Source: Rhodanobacteraceae bacterium
GTDB taxonomy: Bacteria; Pseudomonadota; Gammaproteobacteria; Xanthomonadales; Rhodanobacteraceae
Direction: 5' to 3'
DNA length: 64,000 nt
NCBI GenBank assembly: GCA_027019085.1
Contig: JALUXG010000039.1
Location: forward strand, 113,237-177,236
Shown here: positions 40,993 through 49,554 of the stretch, one piece after another
How positions within the stretch are numbered: position 1 is the first letter of the stretch
How the letters are laid out: every line of letters begins with the position of its first letter
Notes under the pieces: generated by a model
What the model was told of the DNA's origin: nothing
Database searches by the model: none
The model's input: the letters and a program-made list of their open reading frames with translations, nothing else
Position numbers and translations under genes: made by a program

Positions 40993-42780
40993 TCAGGACA
41001 TCCCCCTGTCGGTGTCTGCTTCGGCATGAATCACGGCATGCGTGGATCCGTGCTCCGTGCTCACGTCCACGAACAGGGCGCCCCAGGCCGGGACCCGAAA
41101 GCGTTGCGGGGAGCGCCTTTCATAATCGAATCCCAGCCCTTCGACAGGCTGCGGGTCGCGGTAGCCGTCCAGTTCGATCTCGGCCGCTTCGTCGCCCAGA
41201 TTGAACAGGCACAACAGCGTTTGTTCGGCATAGCTGCGGCGCAGGGCCAGCCAGGGCTCGCTGGCGTCCATCAGTTCGGTGGTTCCCGCACGCATGGCCG
41301 GTTGTGCGGTATGCCAATTGAGCAGGGATCGCCAGTCGTTGAGCAGGGAGTCCGGATCCTGATGCTGGCGTTCGGCATTGAGTGCACGGTGGGCGCGCGG
41401 TATCGGCAACCAGGGTTGCTGGCAGCGCGAAAACCCGCAGTTGGGCGAATGGTCGTTCCACGGCATGGGTGTTCGCGCGCCATCGCGTCCGCGGCCGTTG
41501 CTTTCGGCCAGCGGGTCGCGCAGGGCCTTTTCGGGGATGTCCTCGGGCACGCGTGCTTCCGGCAAGCCGAGCTCATCCCCCTGCCACAGGCACAATGCGC
41601 CGGGAAGCGAGATCAGCAGGGCCGCTATGGTGCGGCGGAAGCCGTGCGGGTAGGGAAAGCGGTCGCCGCCCCAGCGTGTGCTCATGCGGCCGAAGTCGTG
41701 GTTGCCGACGATCCAGCAGCTGCCGCTGGAACCGAAGGTGTCCAGGGTCTTGCGCACCACCTCGCGCATGCGCCTGGCGGTGATGCGCTCGTCGAACAGC
41801 AGTCCGGCATGGTAGGCCATGTGCAGCAGGTCGCCATTGCGGGTGTATTTGGCTGCCTCGGAGATGCTGTCCTCGCACATCACCACCTCGCCAAGCAGGG
41901 CGACACCGGGGTAGCGGTCGACCAGCTTGCGCAGTGGGGCCAGGTATTGGAGCGTTTCGGGGCGATTGAAACTGTTGACCAGCTTCTGCTCCGTGGCCGG
42001 GTTGGGGTCCTGGAAGCCGTCGGGGAACGGGTCGTCATCGCCACGCAACGGGTTATCGCGCAAGTGGGGGTCCTGTGCGTAGAAATTGACCGCATCCAGG
42101 CGCATGCCATCGATGCCGCGATCGAGCCAGAATTGCGCCACTTCGAGGATCGCCTCGCGCACCTCCGGGTTGTGCCATTTCAGCGCCGGCTGGCCAGGGA
42201 AGAAGTTGGCGAAGTAGTACTGGCCGCGTTCGGGGGCGAAATGCCATCCGGGCGACCCGTCGAAAACTGCCGGCCAGTTGTTGGGTGGTCCGCCGTCGGG
42301 AGCCGGATCGGCCCAGATGTACCAGTCGGCATGTGCATTGTTGCGTCCGCTGCGACTGTCGCGAAACCAGGGGTGCTGATCGGAAGTGTGGCTCCAGACC
42401 ATATCCAGCATCACCCGCAGGCCGCTCTGGTGGGCCAGGCGCAGCAGGCGGTCGAAATCGTCCATCGAGCCCAGGCCGTGGTCGATGGCACACATGTCCT
42501 TCACGTCGTAACCGGCGTCGACATCGCCGGAGGGATAAAGCGGCATCAGCCAGATGGCATCCACGCCCAGCGAGCGGATGTAATCGAGCCGCTGGATGAT
42601 GCCGTTGAGGTCACCGCGTCCGTCATCGTTGGTGTCGCGAAAGCTCCAGGGCATGATCTGGTAGATGGCCGCTCCGTGCCACCATTCGCCGAGCGTGGTG
42701 CTTTTCTGGCGTTTCTCCCAGGCGTGGGCGCGGCGGTTTATGGGTGCCTGGCGCCACCAGGGCAGTTGTTCCGGGTGCAT
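40993..42780 (-). CDS. GH13-family alpha-glucosidase / amylase-like enzyme
   Basis: 595 residues. A (beta/alpha)8 GH13 catalytic domain is followed by a beta C-terminal domain. The catalytic residues are D229 (GMRLDAVNF), E298 (LLGEVVM) and D362 (VGNHDFGR), with YQIMPWSFRDTNDDGRGDLN, GVDAIWLMPLYPSG and DMVWSHTSDQHPWF earlier. This pattern fits exo-acting alpha-glucosidase or glucosyl-transferring enzymes such as the xanthomonad type (GH13_23), rather than starch endo-amylases. No signal peptide, so cytoplasmic. ATG 42780 follows GGAGAAGG. It stands alone and is convergent with the esterase gene. Confidence 0.9.
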   Translation of the reverse strand: MHPEQLPWWRQAPINRRAHAWEKRQKSTTLGEWWHGAAIYQIMPWSFRDTNDDGRGDLNGIIQRLDYIRSLGVDAIWLMPLYPSGDVDAGYDVKDMCAIDHGLGSMDDFDRLLRLAHQSGLRVMLDMVWSHTSDQHPWFRDSRSGRNNAHADWYIWADPAPDGGPPNNWPAVFDGSPGWHFAPERGQYYFANFFPGQPALKWHNPEVREAILEVAQFWLDRGIDGMRLDAVNFYAQDPHLRDNPLRGDDDPFPDGFQDPNPATEQKLVNSFNRPETLQYLAPLRKLVDRYPGVALLGEVVMCEDSISEAAKYTRNGDLLHMAYHAGLLFDERITARRMREVVRKTLDTFGSSGSCWIVGNHDFGRMSTRWGGDRFPYPHGFRRTIAALLISLPGALCLWQGDELGLPEARVPEDIPEKALRDPLAESNGRGRDGARTPMPWNDHSPNCGFSRCQQPWLPIPRAHRALNAERQHQDPDSLLNDWRSLLNWHTAQPAMRAGTTELMDASEPWLALRRSYAEQTLLCLFNLGDEAAEIELDGYRDPQPVEGLGFDYERRSPQRFRVPAWGALFVDVSTEHGSTHAVIHAEADTDRGMS

Positions 42781-43250
42781 GCATCCTTCTCCGTCGTGAT
42801 CGATATCCAGGCCACGTGCGGACACAAGACTTGCAGCGCGGCTTGTTCTGCTCCAGATGGTATGGATGTTCTGAACCAGTCTACGCAGGTGCAACCGTTC
42901 TGTCTGTGCTGGTGCGTAGTGCATGGATGAAGATACATTGCCTGTCTGTCGAGACGGCGCTTGCAAGGCTGTGTTCAGGCGGCCCGTTCCATCGGTGGCC
43001 ATCATGAATCCCGCGCAGACGCGTCCAGAGCCTGCTTGGGTCTTGTTCTTCGTACTCGCAATGCAACGGCCCCGGTTGATATCCTGAAGTATCCTGCAGT
43101 CGGTGCCCGTTGCCGGCAGCGCCAGGGATCGACGCTCCATGTTTCCATCGGGGTGGACGTCTGCGAATCGTTCAGGGATGAGGAACAATTCATGCCGCTG
43201 CAGACTCACATGTCTGTAGTGGCAACAACTCTGTAACAGGAGGGTCCGGG
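42781..43250. other. 470-base non-coding stretch upstream of two divergent genes
   Basis: Separates the GH13 gene (minus) from paralogue B (plus). I find no gene, tRNA or clear hairpin. Short similar words (ATATCCTGA and GTATCCTGC, near 43078-43096) and a Shine-Dalgarno AGGAGGG at 43238-43244 are the only landmarks. It is long for this compact region and presumably holds both promoters and regulatory sites. Confidence 0.5.
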
Positions 43251-44444
43251 TTGGCGAAGTTCAGGACACTGGCATGCATCGGCTGCAACCGGATCGAGCT
43301 GGCGCGCCTGCGCATCCTCCTGGGGGAGGCAGCCTCCAGACTGGATGCCCAGTGGAAGCTGGGGTCGCCCGAGCATGCCGACGTCCTCTTGCTGGCCGGC
43401 GACGCGGATGAAGTTGCGTCCGGCAGACTGGTGGCCGCCGGGCGTGGCGTGCGTTGCGTGGACGTACGCGATGGTGCCCTGTCCGATGCGCAGACGCTGC
43501 CGACGGGATTCGGTGTCGACGAACTTGTCCGGGTGCTTTCCAGTTCGGTCGGTCCCGGATCGCGGTTCAAGTCACTGGATGCCCATGACCCGGCTTTCTT
43601 CGAGACCACCGGAGTCCATGCCGGTGCACGGGATCCGAACCTGACCGACATCGAGGCCCTGCTGGCCGGGGACGATCCACAGAACCCCGTGTTGTCCGAG
43701 CCTGTCGACCTGGACCGGTTCCTGCAGCGCGAGAGCGAGGAATACACCCTCGAACGCATCGTGCCGGGCAGGCTCGATGAGCGCACTTCGGTCGAGCCGG
43801 CAAGTCGCGAGCGCCCCTCCACACGTGCCGAGGTGCGCGGTAGTGAACGTACACCCTACGCAAGGCCGGTCAACGGGCAGTCGCCGAAGGTCTTCGATCC
43901 CGACCCACCCGCCAGCGCCGCCCGCAAGCATGCGGCTTTCCTGGAGACCTTCCTCGTGGAAGGGCGGCTCATGGCACCCTGCCAGTTGATTCTGCAAGGC
44001 ACCGAACCCCTGATCCTGGATCCGAAACACCGCCAATACCGGATCGTCGGTGACCTGGCGTCCGCCGAACCCTATGCAGGGGCACAGTTCCTCGAATCGG
44101 ATTTCGAACGCCTGACCACGCGCGAGCTGGAACGCTGGCATGCCCTGTGCGAAGGACGTCCCTACTTGCGCCTTTCGTGGTTGCTGGCACTGCGGCGCGG
44201 CGACGGCTGGCTGCCGCGGCATCTCGATCCCGGTGGCAGTTACCGGGTGCGGCGAATGCTCGATCTGGATTCGCATTTCGATACCCAGATCCGCATAATC
44301 GAGGTACTGCAGGACTGGCGCCGCCTGCACGAAGTGGCGGCTCATGCCGGGGTCGACATGCAGTCGGTGTTCAACTGCGTGGCGGCTTTCGACGCCATCG
44401 GCTGGCTGGAGTGGCGCCCGCGCGAACGCTTCCGCAACGCGTGA
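43251..44444 (+). CDS. Receiver-like / winged-helix protein, paralogue B (family not recognised)
   Basis: 397 residues from TTG 43251, placed 6 bases after AGGAGGG. It has the same order of blocks as the protein at 5803-6888. Residues 1-100 are a receiver-like fold (strand ADVLLLAGDAD at 43-53, GFGVDELVRVL at the end), without a clear phosphorylatable aspartate. Residues 105-225 are an acidic, proline-containing linker. LILQGTEPLILDPKHRQYRI lies at 246-265, and 305-390 is winged-helix-like (LSWLLALRRGDGWLPRHLDP). Shared words with paralogue A include LDP..RQYR/GQYR, HLDP and the [LI]...W/Y ending. A regulatory or adaptor role is only inference; it has no operon partners. Confidence 0.72.
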   Translation: MAKFRTLACIGCNRIELARLRILLGEAASRLDAQWKLGSPEHADVLLLAGDADEVASGRLVAAGRGVRCVDVRDGALSDAQTLPTGFGVDELVRVLSSSVGPGSRFKSLDAHDPAFFETTGVHAGARDPNLTDIEALLAGDDPQNPVLSEPVDLDRFLQRESEEYTLERIVPGRLDERTSVEPASRERPSTRAEVRGSERTPYARPVNGQSPKVFDPDPPASAARKHAAFLETFLVEGRLMAPCQLILQGTEPLILDPKHRQYRIVGDLASAEPYAGAQFLESDFERLTTRELERWHALCEGRPYLRLSWLLALRRGDGWLPRHLDPGGSYRVRRMLDLDSHFDTQIRIIEVLQDWRRLHEVAAHAGVDMQSVFNCVAAFDAIGWLEWRPRERFRNA

Positions 44445-44453
44445 TGACCTGCC

Positions 44454-45422
44454 TCAGTCGCGCGCTGCGACCGGGTCGGTACCCGCAGTATCGCCGAGAT
44501 TCTTCGCCTCGGAGGTGCCGAGAATCTCCGCCGGCGGCAGCGAGGGTCGCTCGCGGGTGATCCATGGATGCGCGAATACCGTACCCAGCACGATGGCCAC
44601 GCCGAGATAGAACAGGCTGTCCAGTTCGCGTTGCTCGCCCAGCAGCACGATGGCCAGCACGATGGCGTAGACCGGTTCCAGGTTGGTGGTCATCTGCACC
44701 ACGAAGGCGCTCAGGCGCCGCAGTGCCACCAGCGCCACGGCGAAAGGCAGCAACGTGCAGCCCAGAGACAGGATCAGCAGCAGGATCGTGTCGTGCAGGT
44801 CGGGTATCGGCAGCAGCGGACCGTGGTGCGGCAGCGCGGGGGCCAGCAGGGTCAGGAACAGCGTGCCCGCGCCCAGTTCCACGAAAGTCACGGTCAGCGG
44901 GTCGGCATGTTCGACCATGCGCTTGTTGAGTGCCCCGAAGATGGCCACGAACAGCGCCGAGAGCACGCCCACGGCCAGCCCCAGGTACATGTCGCCGGGA
45001 ATGCCGCCCAGCACCAGCGCCACCCCGGGCACCACGCCGATGCCCATCAGCAGTTCGCGAGCATCGAAGCGGCGGCGCGTGATCCAGGGCTCGATCACGG
45101 CCAGGAATACCGGCGCGATGGCGATGCACAACGCGCCCACCGAGGCATTGGCCAGCTTGATGGCGGCGTAGAAGGTCAGCCAGTGCAGCGACACCAGCAC
45201 GCCGATGCCGGCGTAGCCTGCCATCAACCGAAGCGGCATCGCACGCAGGCCGCGCCAGACCCGCGGGAACAGCAGCAGCGCCGCCGCAACCACCAGCATG
45301 CGCCACCACACCAGCGGCAGCGCGGCCAGCGTGATCAGTTTGCCAAGGATGGCGGTGAACCCCCATAGCAGCACGCAGAAATGGATCTGCAGGAGGGCCT
45401 TGGCATGGGGTGTCAGGGGCAT
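44454..45422 (-). CDS. EamA/DMT-family metabolite exporter
   Basis: 322 residues, ten membrane helices in two EamA repeats (CVLLWGFTAILGKLITLAAL, VSLHWLTFYAAIKLANASVG, AIFGALNKRMVEHADPLTVT, AFVVQMTTNLEPVYAIVLAI). The family exports amino acids or other metabolites across the inner membrane; the substrate is unknown. ATG 45422 gives MPLTPHAKALLQIHF, just before the first helix; upstream in-frame codons are unconserved. It is convergent with paralogue B, 9 bases away. Confidence 0.9.
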   Translation of the reverse strand: MPLTPHAKALLQIHFCVLLWGFTAILGKLITLAALPLVWWRMLVVAAALLLFPRVWRGLRAMPLRLMAGYAGIGVLVSLHWLTFYAAIKLANASVGALCIAIAPVFLAVIEPWITRRRFDARELLMGIGVVPGVALVLGGIPGDMYLGLAVGVLSALFVAIFGALNKRMVEHADPLTVTFVELGAGTLFLTLLAPALPHHGPLLPIPDLHDTILLLILSLGCTLLPFAVALVALRRLSAFVVQMTTNLEPVYAIVLAIVLLGEQRELDSLFYLGVAIVLGTVFAHPWITRERPSLPPAEILGTSEAKNLGDTAGTDPVAARD

Positions 45423-45569
45423 GGAGAAGACGGCGTGTCGGCTGGCCGTCAAGCATGCAGCAAGCCGCGTCCGCCGTGAAGTCGTGCCTGCCCCGGCCCA
45501 TGGCATCGTGACGCTGCGGGGTCACCCGGAAGGGGTGGGATCGTACGGCCGAATGTGCGTGAAGCGGCT

Positions 45570-46541
45570 TCAGCCGAAGGTGAAGGTGAAGGCCTTGAAT
45601 CCGGACTTCGGGATGGAAATGGTGACCACGTGGTCGCGGTAGTCGTCGCTGTCGAACAGGGTGTACAGGCGGCTGCCGTGCACGGTCACGTCCGGCTGCT
45701 TTTTGCCGTCCACGGTGATCGAGAGCGTCACCGGCTCGCGGCTCGAAGCCACCATGAACAGCTTGCCCGAATAAAAATGCAGGCGGATCGCACCGTGCCC
45801 GCCGGTCAGCTGCGCGTATTCGCCGTGCAGGCGCCAGCGACCTTCGAGCGCGAAGCGGTTCAGGTCCAGGCGTGCGGGCGCCTTGTAGTCGTGGCTGATG
45901 AACAGCGGCGGGATCGGGTTGGCCATGTTGTGCACCCGGTTGCTGCCCAGGTACATCTCCGGCGAGCCGATGCGTGTCAGATTGGCTTCCGTCACGGTGT
46001 CACGGGACAGCGGCACGAGACCGAGCAGGCGCCGGATGGCGTTCTCGGTTTCCAGGTAGTGACCCTCGCCGTAGTGGTGCATCACCACCTCGCCCTGGCG
46101 ATTGACCAGGTACTCCGCCGGCCAGTAGCGGTTGTTCCAGGCGTTCCAGGTGTCCATGTCGTTGTCCTGGGCCACCGGCCAGCCGATACCGAAACGGCGC
46201 ACCGCGGCCTCGACGTTGGCGGTCTTCTTCTCGAAGTCGAATTCCGGCGAATGCACGCCCACGATCACCAGGCCCTTGTCCTTGTATCTGGCCCACCAGG
46301 CCTTCAGATGCGGCAGGGTGCGCAGGCAGTTGATGCACGAATAGGTCCAGAAGTCGATCAGCACCACCTTGCCGCGCAGTGACTTCATGGACAGCGGAGG
46401 GCTGTTGATCCAGTGCGCGATGCCGGTGAAATCAGGGGCGCGGGCAGGCACCTGGGCGCGTGCGTCGGGGGCTGGCATGCCGATCAGGGCGATCAGGGCG
46501 ACACAGGCGAGGGGCAACAGGGCAAGGCGGTAGCGGGACAT
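45570..46541 (-). CDS. Exported thioredoxin-like protein with C-terminal DipZ-type domain
   Basis: 323 residues. Signal peptide at about 1-29 (ALLPLACVALIALIGMPAPD, cut near ARAQ). A TlpA/AhpC-type thioredoxin domain follows (about 35-175) with the redox pair C69-I-N-C72 in DFWTYSCINCLRTLPHLKAW, and VNRQGEVVMHHYGEG. The C-terminal 140 residues match the beta-sandwich seen after thioredoxin domains in DipZ-like proteins (SREPVTLSITVDGKKQPDV, GSRLYTLFDSDDYRDHVV). It probably acts in periplasmic disulfide exchange. It lies 62 bases downstream of the cyclophilin gene, possibly cotranscribed. Confidence 0.88.
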   Translation of the reverse strand: MSRYRLALLPLACVALIALIGMPAPDARAQVPARAPDFTGIAHWINSPPLSMKSLRGKVVLIDFWTYSCINCLRTLPHLKAWWARYKDKGLVIVGVHSPEFDFEKKTANVEAAVRRFGIGWPVAQDNDMDTWNAWNNRYWPAEYLVNRQGEVVMHHYGEGHYLETENAIRRLLGLVPLSRDTVTEANLTRIGSPEMYLGSNRVHNMANPIPPLFISHDYKAPARLDLNRFALEGRWRLHGEYAQLTGGHGAIRLHFYSGKLFMVASSREPVTLSITVDGKKQPDVTVHGSRLYTLFDSDDYRDHVVTISIPKSGFKAFTFTFG

Positions 46542-46603
46542 GGGCACGGATCGCAATGGGGACGGTATGCAGGAGGACCGGGAAGCTGCGGTCCTGCTTA
46601 CAT

Positions 46604-47551
46604 CTACGCGCCGTGGGCCTTGCCGGATGCGCGCTTCGCAGGTCGCAAGCGCACCGGCGGCAGGACCGCGCACAGGCCGATGTGTCCCGGGCTGACGCGG
46701 TAGAACGCATCGTGACGGTGCGCCATGGCCTGGACCAGGCGGTGGAAACTGGCGCTGTCGCTGCGCAGTACCTCGAGCGGCAGGCGCTGGCTGGCGGGAA
46801 GTTCGCTGGCCAGACGCACGCGCAGGATCGGCGTGGCACGCGCAAGATCGCGGTACACGCCCATGTTGTCCTTCGGCCCACGCGGCAGCGCGGACAGCAG
46901 CGGCATGCCGTACACCACCCGCCCGACCACCGCCAGGTTGCGGTCGATGCGTCGCGCATTGCCGATCACGGCATACAGCGTGTTGGCGTTGCCGCTGTCC
47001 GGGGCCACGTCGCGCGCCACGCCCACGGTGCCGTAGCAGTGCGCGATCCACGCCGTGTGCGAGGCCGGGTCGCGGCCCACGGGGGAATCGCCGGAAAAAC
47101 CCACCACCGGCGCGTAGGCGTCGGGGCTGTCGAGCCGCACGAAGGGCAGGGCGCCGTGCACCCGACGCACGAATTCGGGCGGCAGGGTCTTGTTCGCCGT
47201 GCCCATCGATTTGGCCTTCGCCGGGTCATCGCCATGCGGATCGCCCCATTGCGCCACGAAATTGTCCACCACGCGGTATACCGAGGTGCCGTCGAAATAG
47301 CGTTCGCGCACCAGGGTCTTCAGGTTGTCCACGTGCGCCGGCGACCAGGACGGCGCCAGCTCGATCACCACCCGCCCGGAGGGCAGGTCCATGTACAGCG
47401 TCCGGGCCGGATCCAGCGCGTGCCATTCGGCGGCTTTGGAAGCCTTGAGGATCTGCGCCGTGCTCGGTGTATCGGCCGTGCCGGCGCGTGCGGTGGCCGA
47501 ACCCAGGGCAAGGCCGCACAGGGCGAGCGTACAGGCAAGGAATGGGCGCAT
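46604..47551 (-). CDS. Periplasmic cyclophilin-type peptidyl-prolyl isomerase (divergent)
   Basis: 315 residues. Sec signal peptide (MRPFLACTLALCGLALGSAT, cut near ARAG). The cyclophilin domain spans about 50-225, recognisable by YMDLPSGRVVIELAPSWSPA, HVDNLKTLVRERYFDGTSVY, RVVDNFVAQWGDPHGDD and YAVIGNARRIDRNLAVVGRV. The catalytic-type arginine and the NFVAQ glutamine remain, but the usual FHRV is YRVV, so activity may be low. The last 90 residues are not typical of the family. It likely folds exported proteins and is a neighbour of the thioredoxin-like gene. ATG 47551 gives the signal peptide. Confidence 0.88.
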   Translation of the reverse strand: MRPFLACTLALCGLALGSATARAGTADTPSTAQILKASKAAEWHALDPARTLYMDLPSGRVVIELAPSWSPAHVDNLKTLVRERYFDGTSVYRVVDNFVAQWGDPHGDDPAKAKSMGTANKTLPPEFVRRVHGALPFVRLDSPDAYAPVVGFSGDSPVGRDPASHTAWIAHCYGTVGVARDVAPDSGNANTLYAVIGNARRIDRNLAVVGRVVYGMPLLSALPRGPKDNMGVYRDLARATPILRVRLASELPASQRLPLEVLRSDSASFHRLVQAMAHRHDAFYRVSPGHIGLCAVLPPVRLRPAKRASGKAHGA

Positions 47552-47716
47552 GGCAAGGCTCCGGTGGCAGGTTTCGGAACGGTAGCAGAAGCGCCGAGCA
47601 GTGGGTGACCGGCGCCCCGGCGGCAGGCCCGCAGCTTGCGGCATGCCATTCTGCGCGGCAGGGCTTCATCGGATAAGCTTGGGCCGGCACGCGCGACACG
47701 AGCATACGGGGACAGC

Positions 47717-48079
47717 ATGCTGGCCGGCTTCATCCTGATGGCACAGATGGCGACGCCATCCCTTACGTATCGGCAGGCCAAAGCGCAGGCCGATGCGGAT
47801 GAAAACAGTCTGCCGGCAGTCGTGCACGTGCACCTGCTGGAAAGTCAGGACAAGGTACTGAAGGCGGCGGTGGCCGAATGCGCGCGTCCGCACCCGAACC
47901 TGTCGCCGTTCACCGTGGTGCTGTCCCTGCACGCAGACGGCTCGGTGGCGGCAAGCTGGCTGCAGGGCCGCACGCCGTTCGCCCGCTGCGTGCGCACGCA
48001 ACTGGTCGCATCCGGCGTGCCCGGACACTGGCCGGCAGCGTTCCATACCTCGTTCGAGGTTTCCTTCCACGGCCAGTGA
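47717..48079 (+). CDS. Small exported protein, function unknown
   Basis: 120 residues. A short hydrophobic start (MLAGFILMAQMATP) could be an uncleaved or weak signal. The rest resembles a small alpha/beta domain with two cysteines (C75 in VAECARPHP and C100 in PFARCVRTQ) that could form a disulfide; TVVLSLHADGSVAASWLQGR looks like strands. No family recognised. ATG 47717 follows GACAG, a weak site. It is divergent from the cyclophilin gene (165-base gap). Confidence 0.55.
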   Translation: MLAGFILMAQMATPSLTYRQAKAQADADENSLPAVVHVHLLESQDKVLKAAVAECARPHPNLSPFTVVLSLHADGSVAASWLQGRTPFARCVRTQLVASGVPGHWPAAFHTSFEVSFHGQ

Positions 48080-48174
48080 GCGGTCGTCCGGCAACGGTCG
48101 GTGTCACGTGCTCTCGTCCGGCCGCATGCTCGAAGCCCTGCCCTGAACTTCCGGTTTTCCGGGGGTGTGCGGAT

Positions 48175-48192
48175 CGTGTTGTGGGCAACACG
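48175..48192. terminator. Short hairpin upstream of padR
   Basis: CGTGTTG TGGG CAACACG: 7-bp perfect stem with a 4-base loop, in the gap after the small exported gene. No T-run follows, so termination is uncertain; it lies just before the padR promoter. Confidence 0.4.
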
Positions 48193-48214
48193 GACAGGCA
48201 TGACTTTCGGCGGA

Positions 48215-48242
48215 TTGACTATTGTTAACCTAAGAATAAGAT
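48215..48242 (+). promoter_or_regulatory. Candidate sigma-70 promoter of padR-DUF1700
   Basis: TTGACT (48215-48220), a 16-base spacer and TAAGAT (48237-48242), followed by an unusually AT-rich leader (TCATGTATATAAAG) before the start at 48272. PadR-type genes are usually autoregulated, so the AT-rich stretch may include the operator, but no clean dyad is visible. Confidence 0.55.
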
Positions 48243-48271
48243 GAAGTCATGTATATAAAGAAGCTCGATTC

Positions 48272-48637
48272 ATGAACGCCCCGCATGCACGTCTGCAGAA
48301 GAAATTCGAGAAGGAGCTGGCTTCCGGCACCGTGGCACTGGCGCTGCTGGCGGTGCTGGCGCGGGCCGGGGAGCCGCTGTACGGGTATCTGATCGCCAAA
48401 CGGCTGGAAGGCAGCGGCGGAGTGCTGGGTGGCAAGCAGAGCACGCTGTACCCGGTGTTGCGCAACCTCAAGGCCGCCGGTCTGCTGGACAGCCGCACCG
48501 AGCCCTCCGTCAGCGGCCCGCCGCGCCGCTACTACCGCATCACTGAAGCCGGCCGGGCAACCCTGGCGGAGTGGACGATGACCTGGTGCGCCACGCGTGA
48601 ATCACTCGACAAGGTCCTTGCTGGAGAAACGCCATGA
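48272..48637 (+). CDS. PadR-family transcriptional regulator
   Basis: 121 residues. A PadR winged helix is seen: SGTVALALLAVLARAGEPLYGY, KQSTLYPVLRNLKAAGLL, and the wing RRYYRITEAGRATLAEW. Such small PadR proteins commonly repress the membrane-protein gene that follows. Here the stop overlaps the next start in ATGA, so the two are translationally coupled. ATG 48272 follows an AT-rich leader with AAGAAG as a weak Shine-Dalgarno. Confidence 0.92.
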   Translation: MNAPHARLQKKFEKELASGTVALALLAVLARAGEPLYGYLIAKRLEGSGGVLGGKQSTLYPVLRNLKAAGLLDSRTEPSVSGPPRRYYRITEAGRATLAEWTMTWCATRESLDKVLAGETP

Positions 48638-49548
48638 ACATCCCCGTGCCCCGCACCATCGCCGAATACCTGGAGCAGTTGCGCGCAGCACTTCACGGTG
48701 CCGACCCGGCCATGATCCAGGACGCACTGTACGACGCCGAGGAACACCTGCGCGCGGAACTGGCCGCGCGCGAGGACGGGGACGAGGCAGCGATGCTGGC
48801 CGAAGTGGTCGGCAGTTACGGGGCGCCCGAAGAAGTGGCCGAAATCTACCGAGATCAGGAAATCACGGTGCAACGTGCCCTGCACCCGCCGCGTTCGCCG
48901 GCGCAGCGCGGTACCGCGGCGAGATTCTTTGACGTGGCTGCAGATCCACACACCTACGGCGCCTTGTTCTACATGCTGCTGACGCTGGCTACCGGAACCT
49001 TCTATTTCACCTGGGTCGTTACCGGCATCGGCCTGTCGCTGGGGTTTTCAATCCTGATCATCGGCCTGCCGTTCCTGGTGCTGTTCCTGGGTACGGTGCG
49101 GGTGCTGTCGCTGGTGGAAGGACGCATGGTCGAGACCATGCTTGGCGTGCGCATGCCGCGTCGGCCGGTGACGGCCGAACGCGACCTGTCGTGGCTGCGG
49201 CGTATCGGCGCCATGTTCACCGACGGGCGCACCTGGTCGACCTTCCTGTACATGCTGCTGATGCTGCCGCTGGGCATTGCGTATTTCACCCTGGTCGTGA
49301 CCGGCATCTCGCTGTCGCTGTCCATGGTGTTCGCGCCGCTGGTTGCACTGCTCACGGGCCACGGCGTGCTGACGGTGAACGGCCATGCCTGGGTGCCGGG
49401 CGTCTGGGATATCGTGCTGGTGCCCGTAATCAGTCTGCTCGGCGTGCTGCTGCTGTTTGCGGTGATGCATCTGGCGCGCGGCATCGGCCGCCTGCACGGC
49501 GCCTTTGCCAAGCACCTGCTGGTGCGTGAACGCTCGCGTCAGGGTTGA
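48634..49548 (+). CDS. DUF1700 / sensor-type membrane protein
   Basis: 304 residues. The first 90 residues are cytoplasmic and helical (IAEYLEQLRAALHGADPAMI, EVVGSYGAPEEVAEIYRDQE), typical of DUF1700 proteins paired with PadR. Then come two similar membrane modules (LFYMLLTLATGTFYFTWVVT and FLYMLLMLPLGIAYFTLVVT), each with GI.LSL, as in the putative sensor domain family, plus a last helix near the C-terminus. Its function is unknown; PadR pairing suggests envelope-stress or drug response. Confidence 0.88.
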   Translation: MNIPVPRTIAEYLEQLRAALHGADPAMIQDALYDAEEHLRAELAAREDGDEAAMLAEVVGSYGAPEEVAEIYRDQEITVQRALHPPRSPAQRGTAARFFDVAADPHTYGALFYMLLTLATGTFYFTWVVTGIGLSLGFSILIIGLPFLVLFLGTVRVLSLVEGRMVETMLGVRMPRRPVTAERDLSWLRRIGAMFTDGRTWSTFLYMLLMLPLGIAYFTLVVTGISLSLSMVFAPLVALLTGHGVLTVNGHAWVPGVWDIVLVPVISLLGVLLLFAVMHLARGIGRLHGAFAKHLLVRERSRQG

Positions 49549-49554
49549 TGGCTG

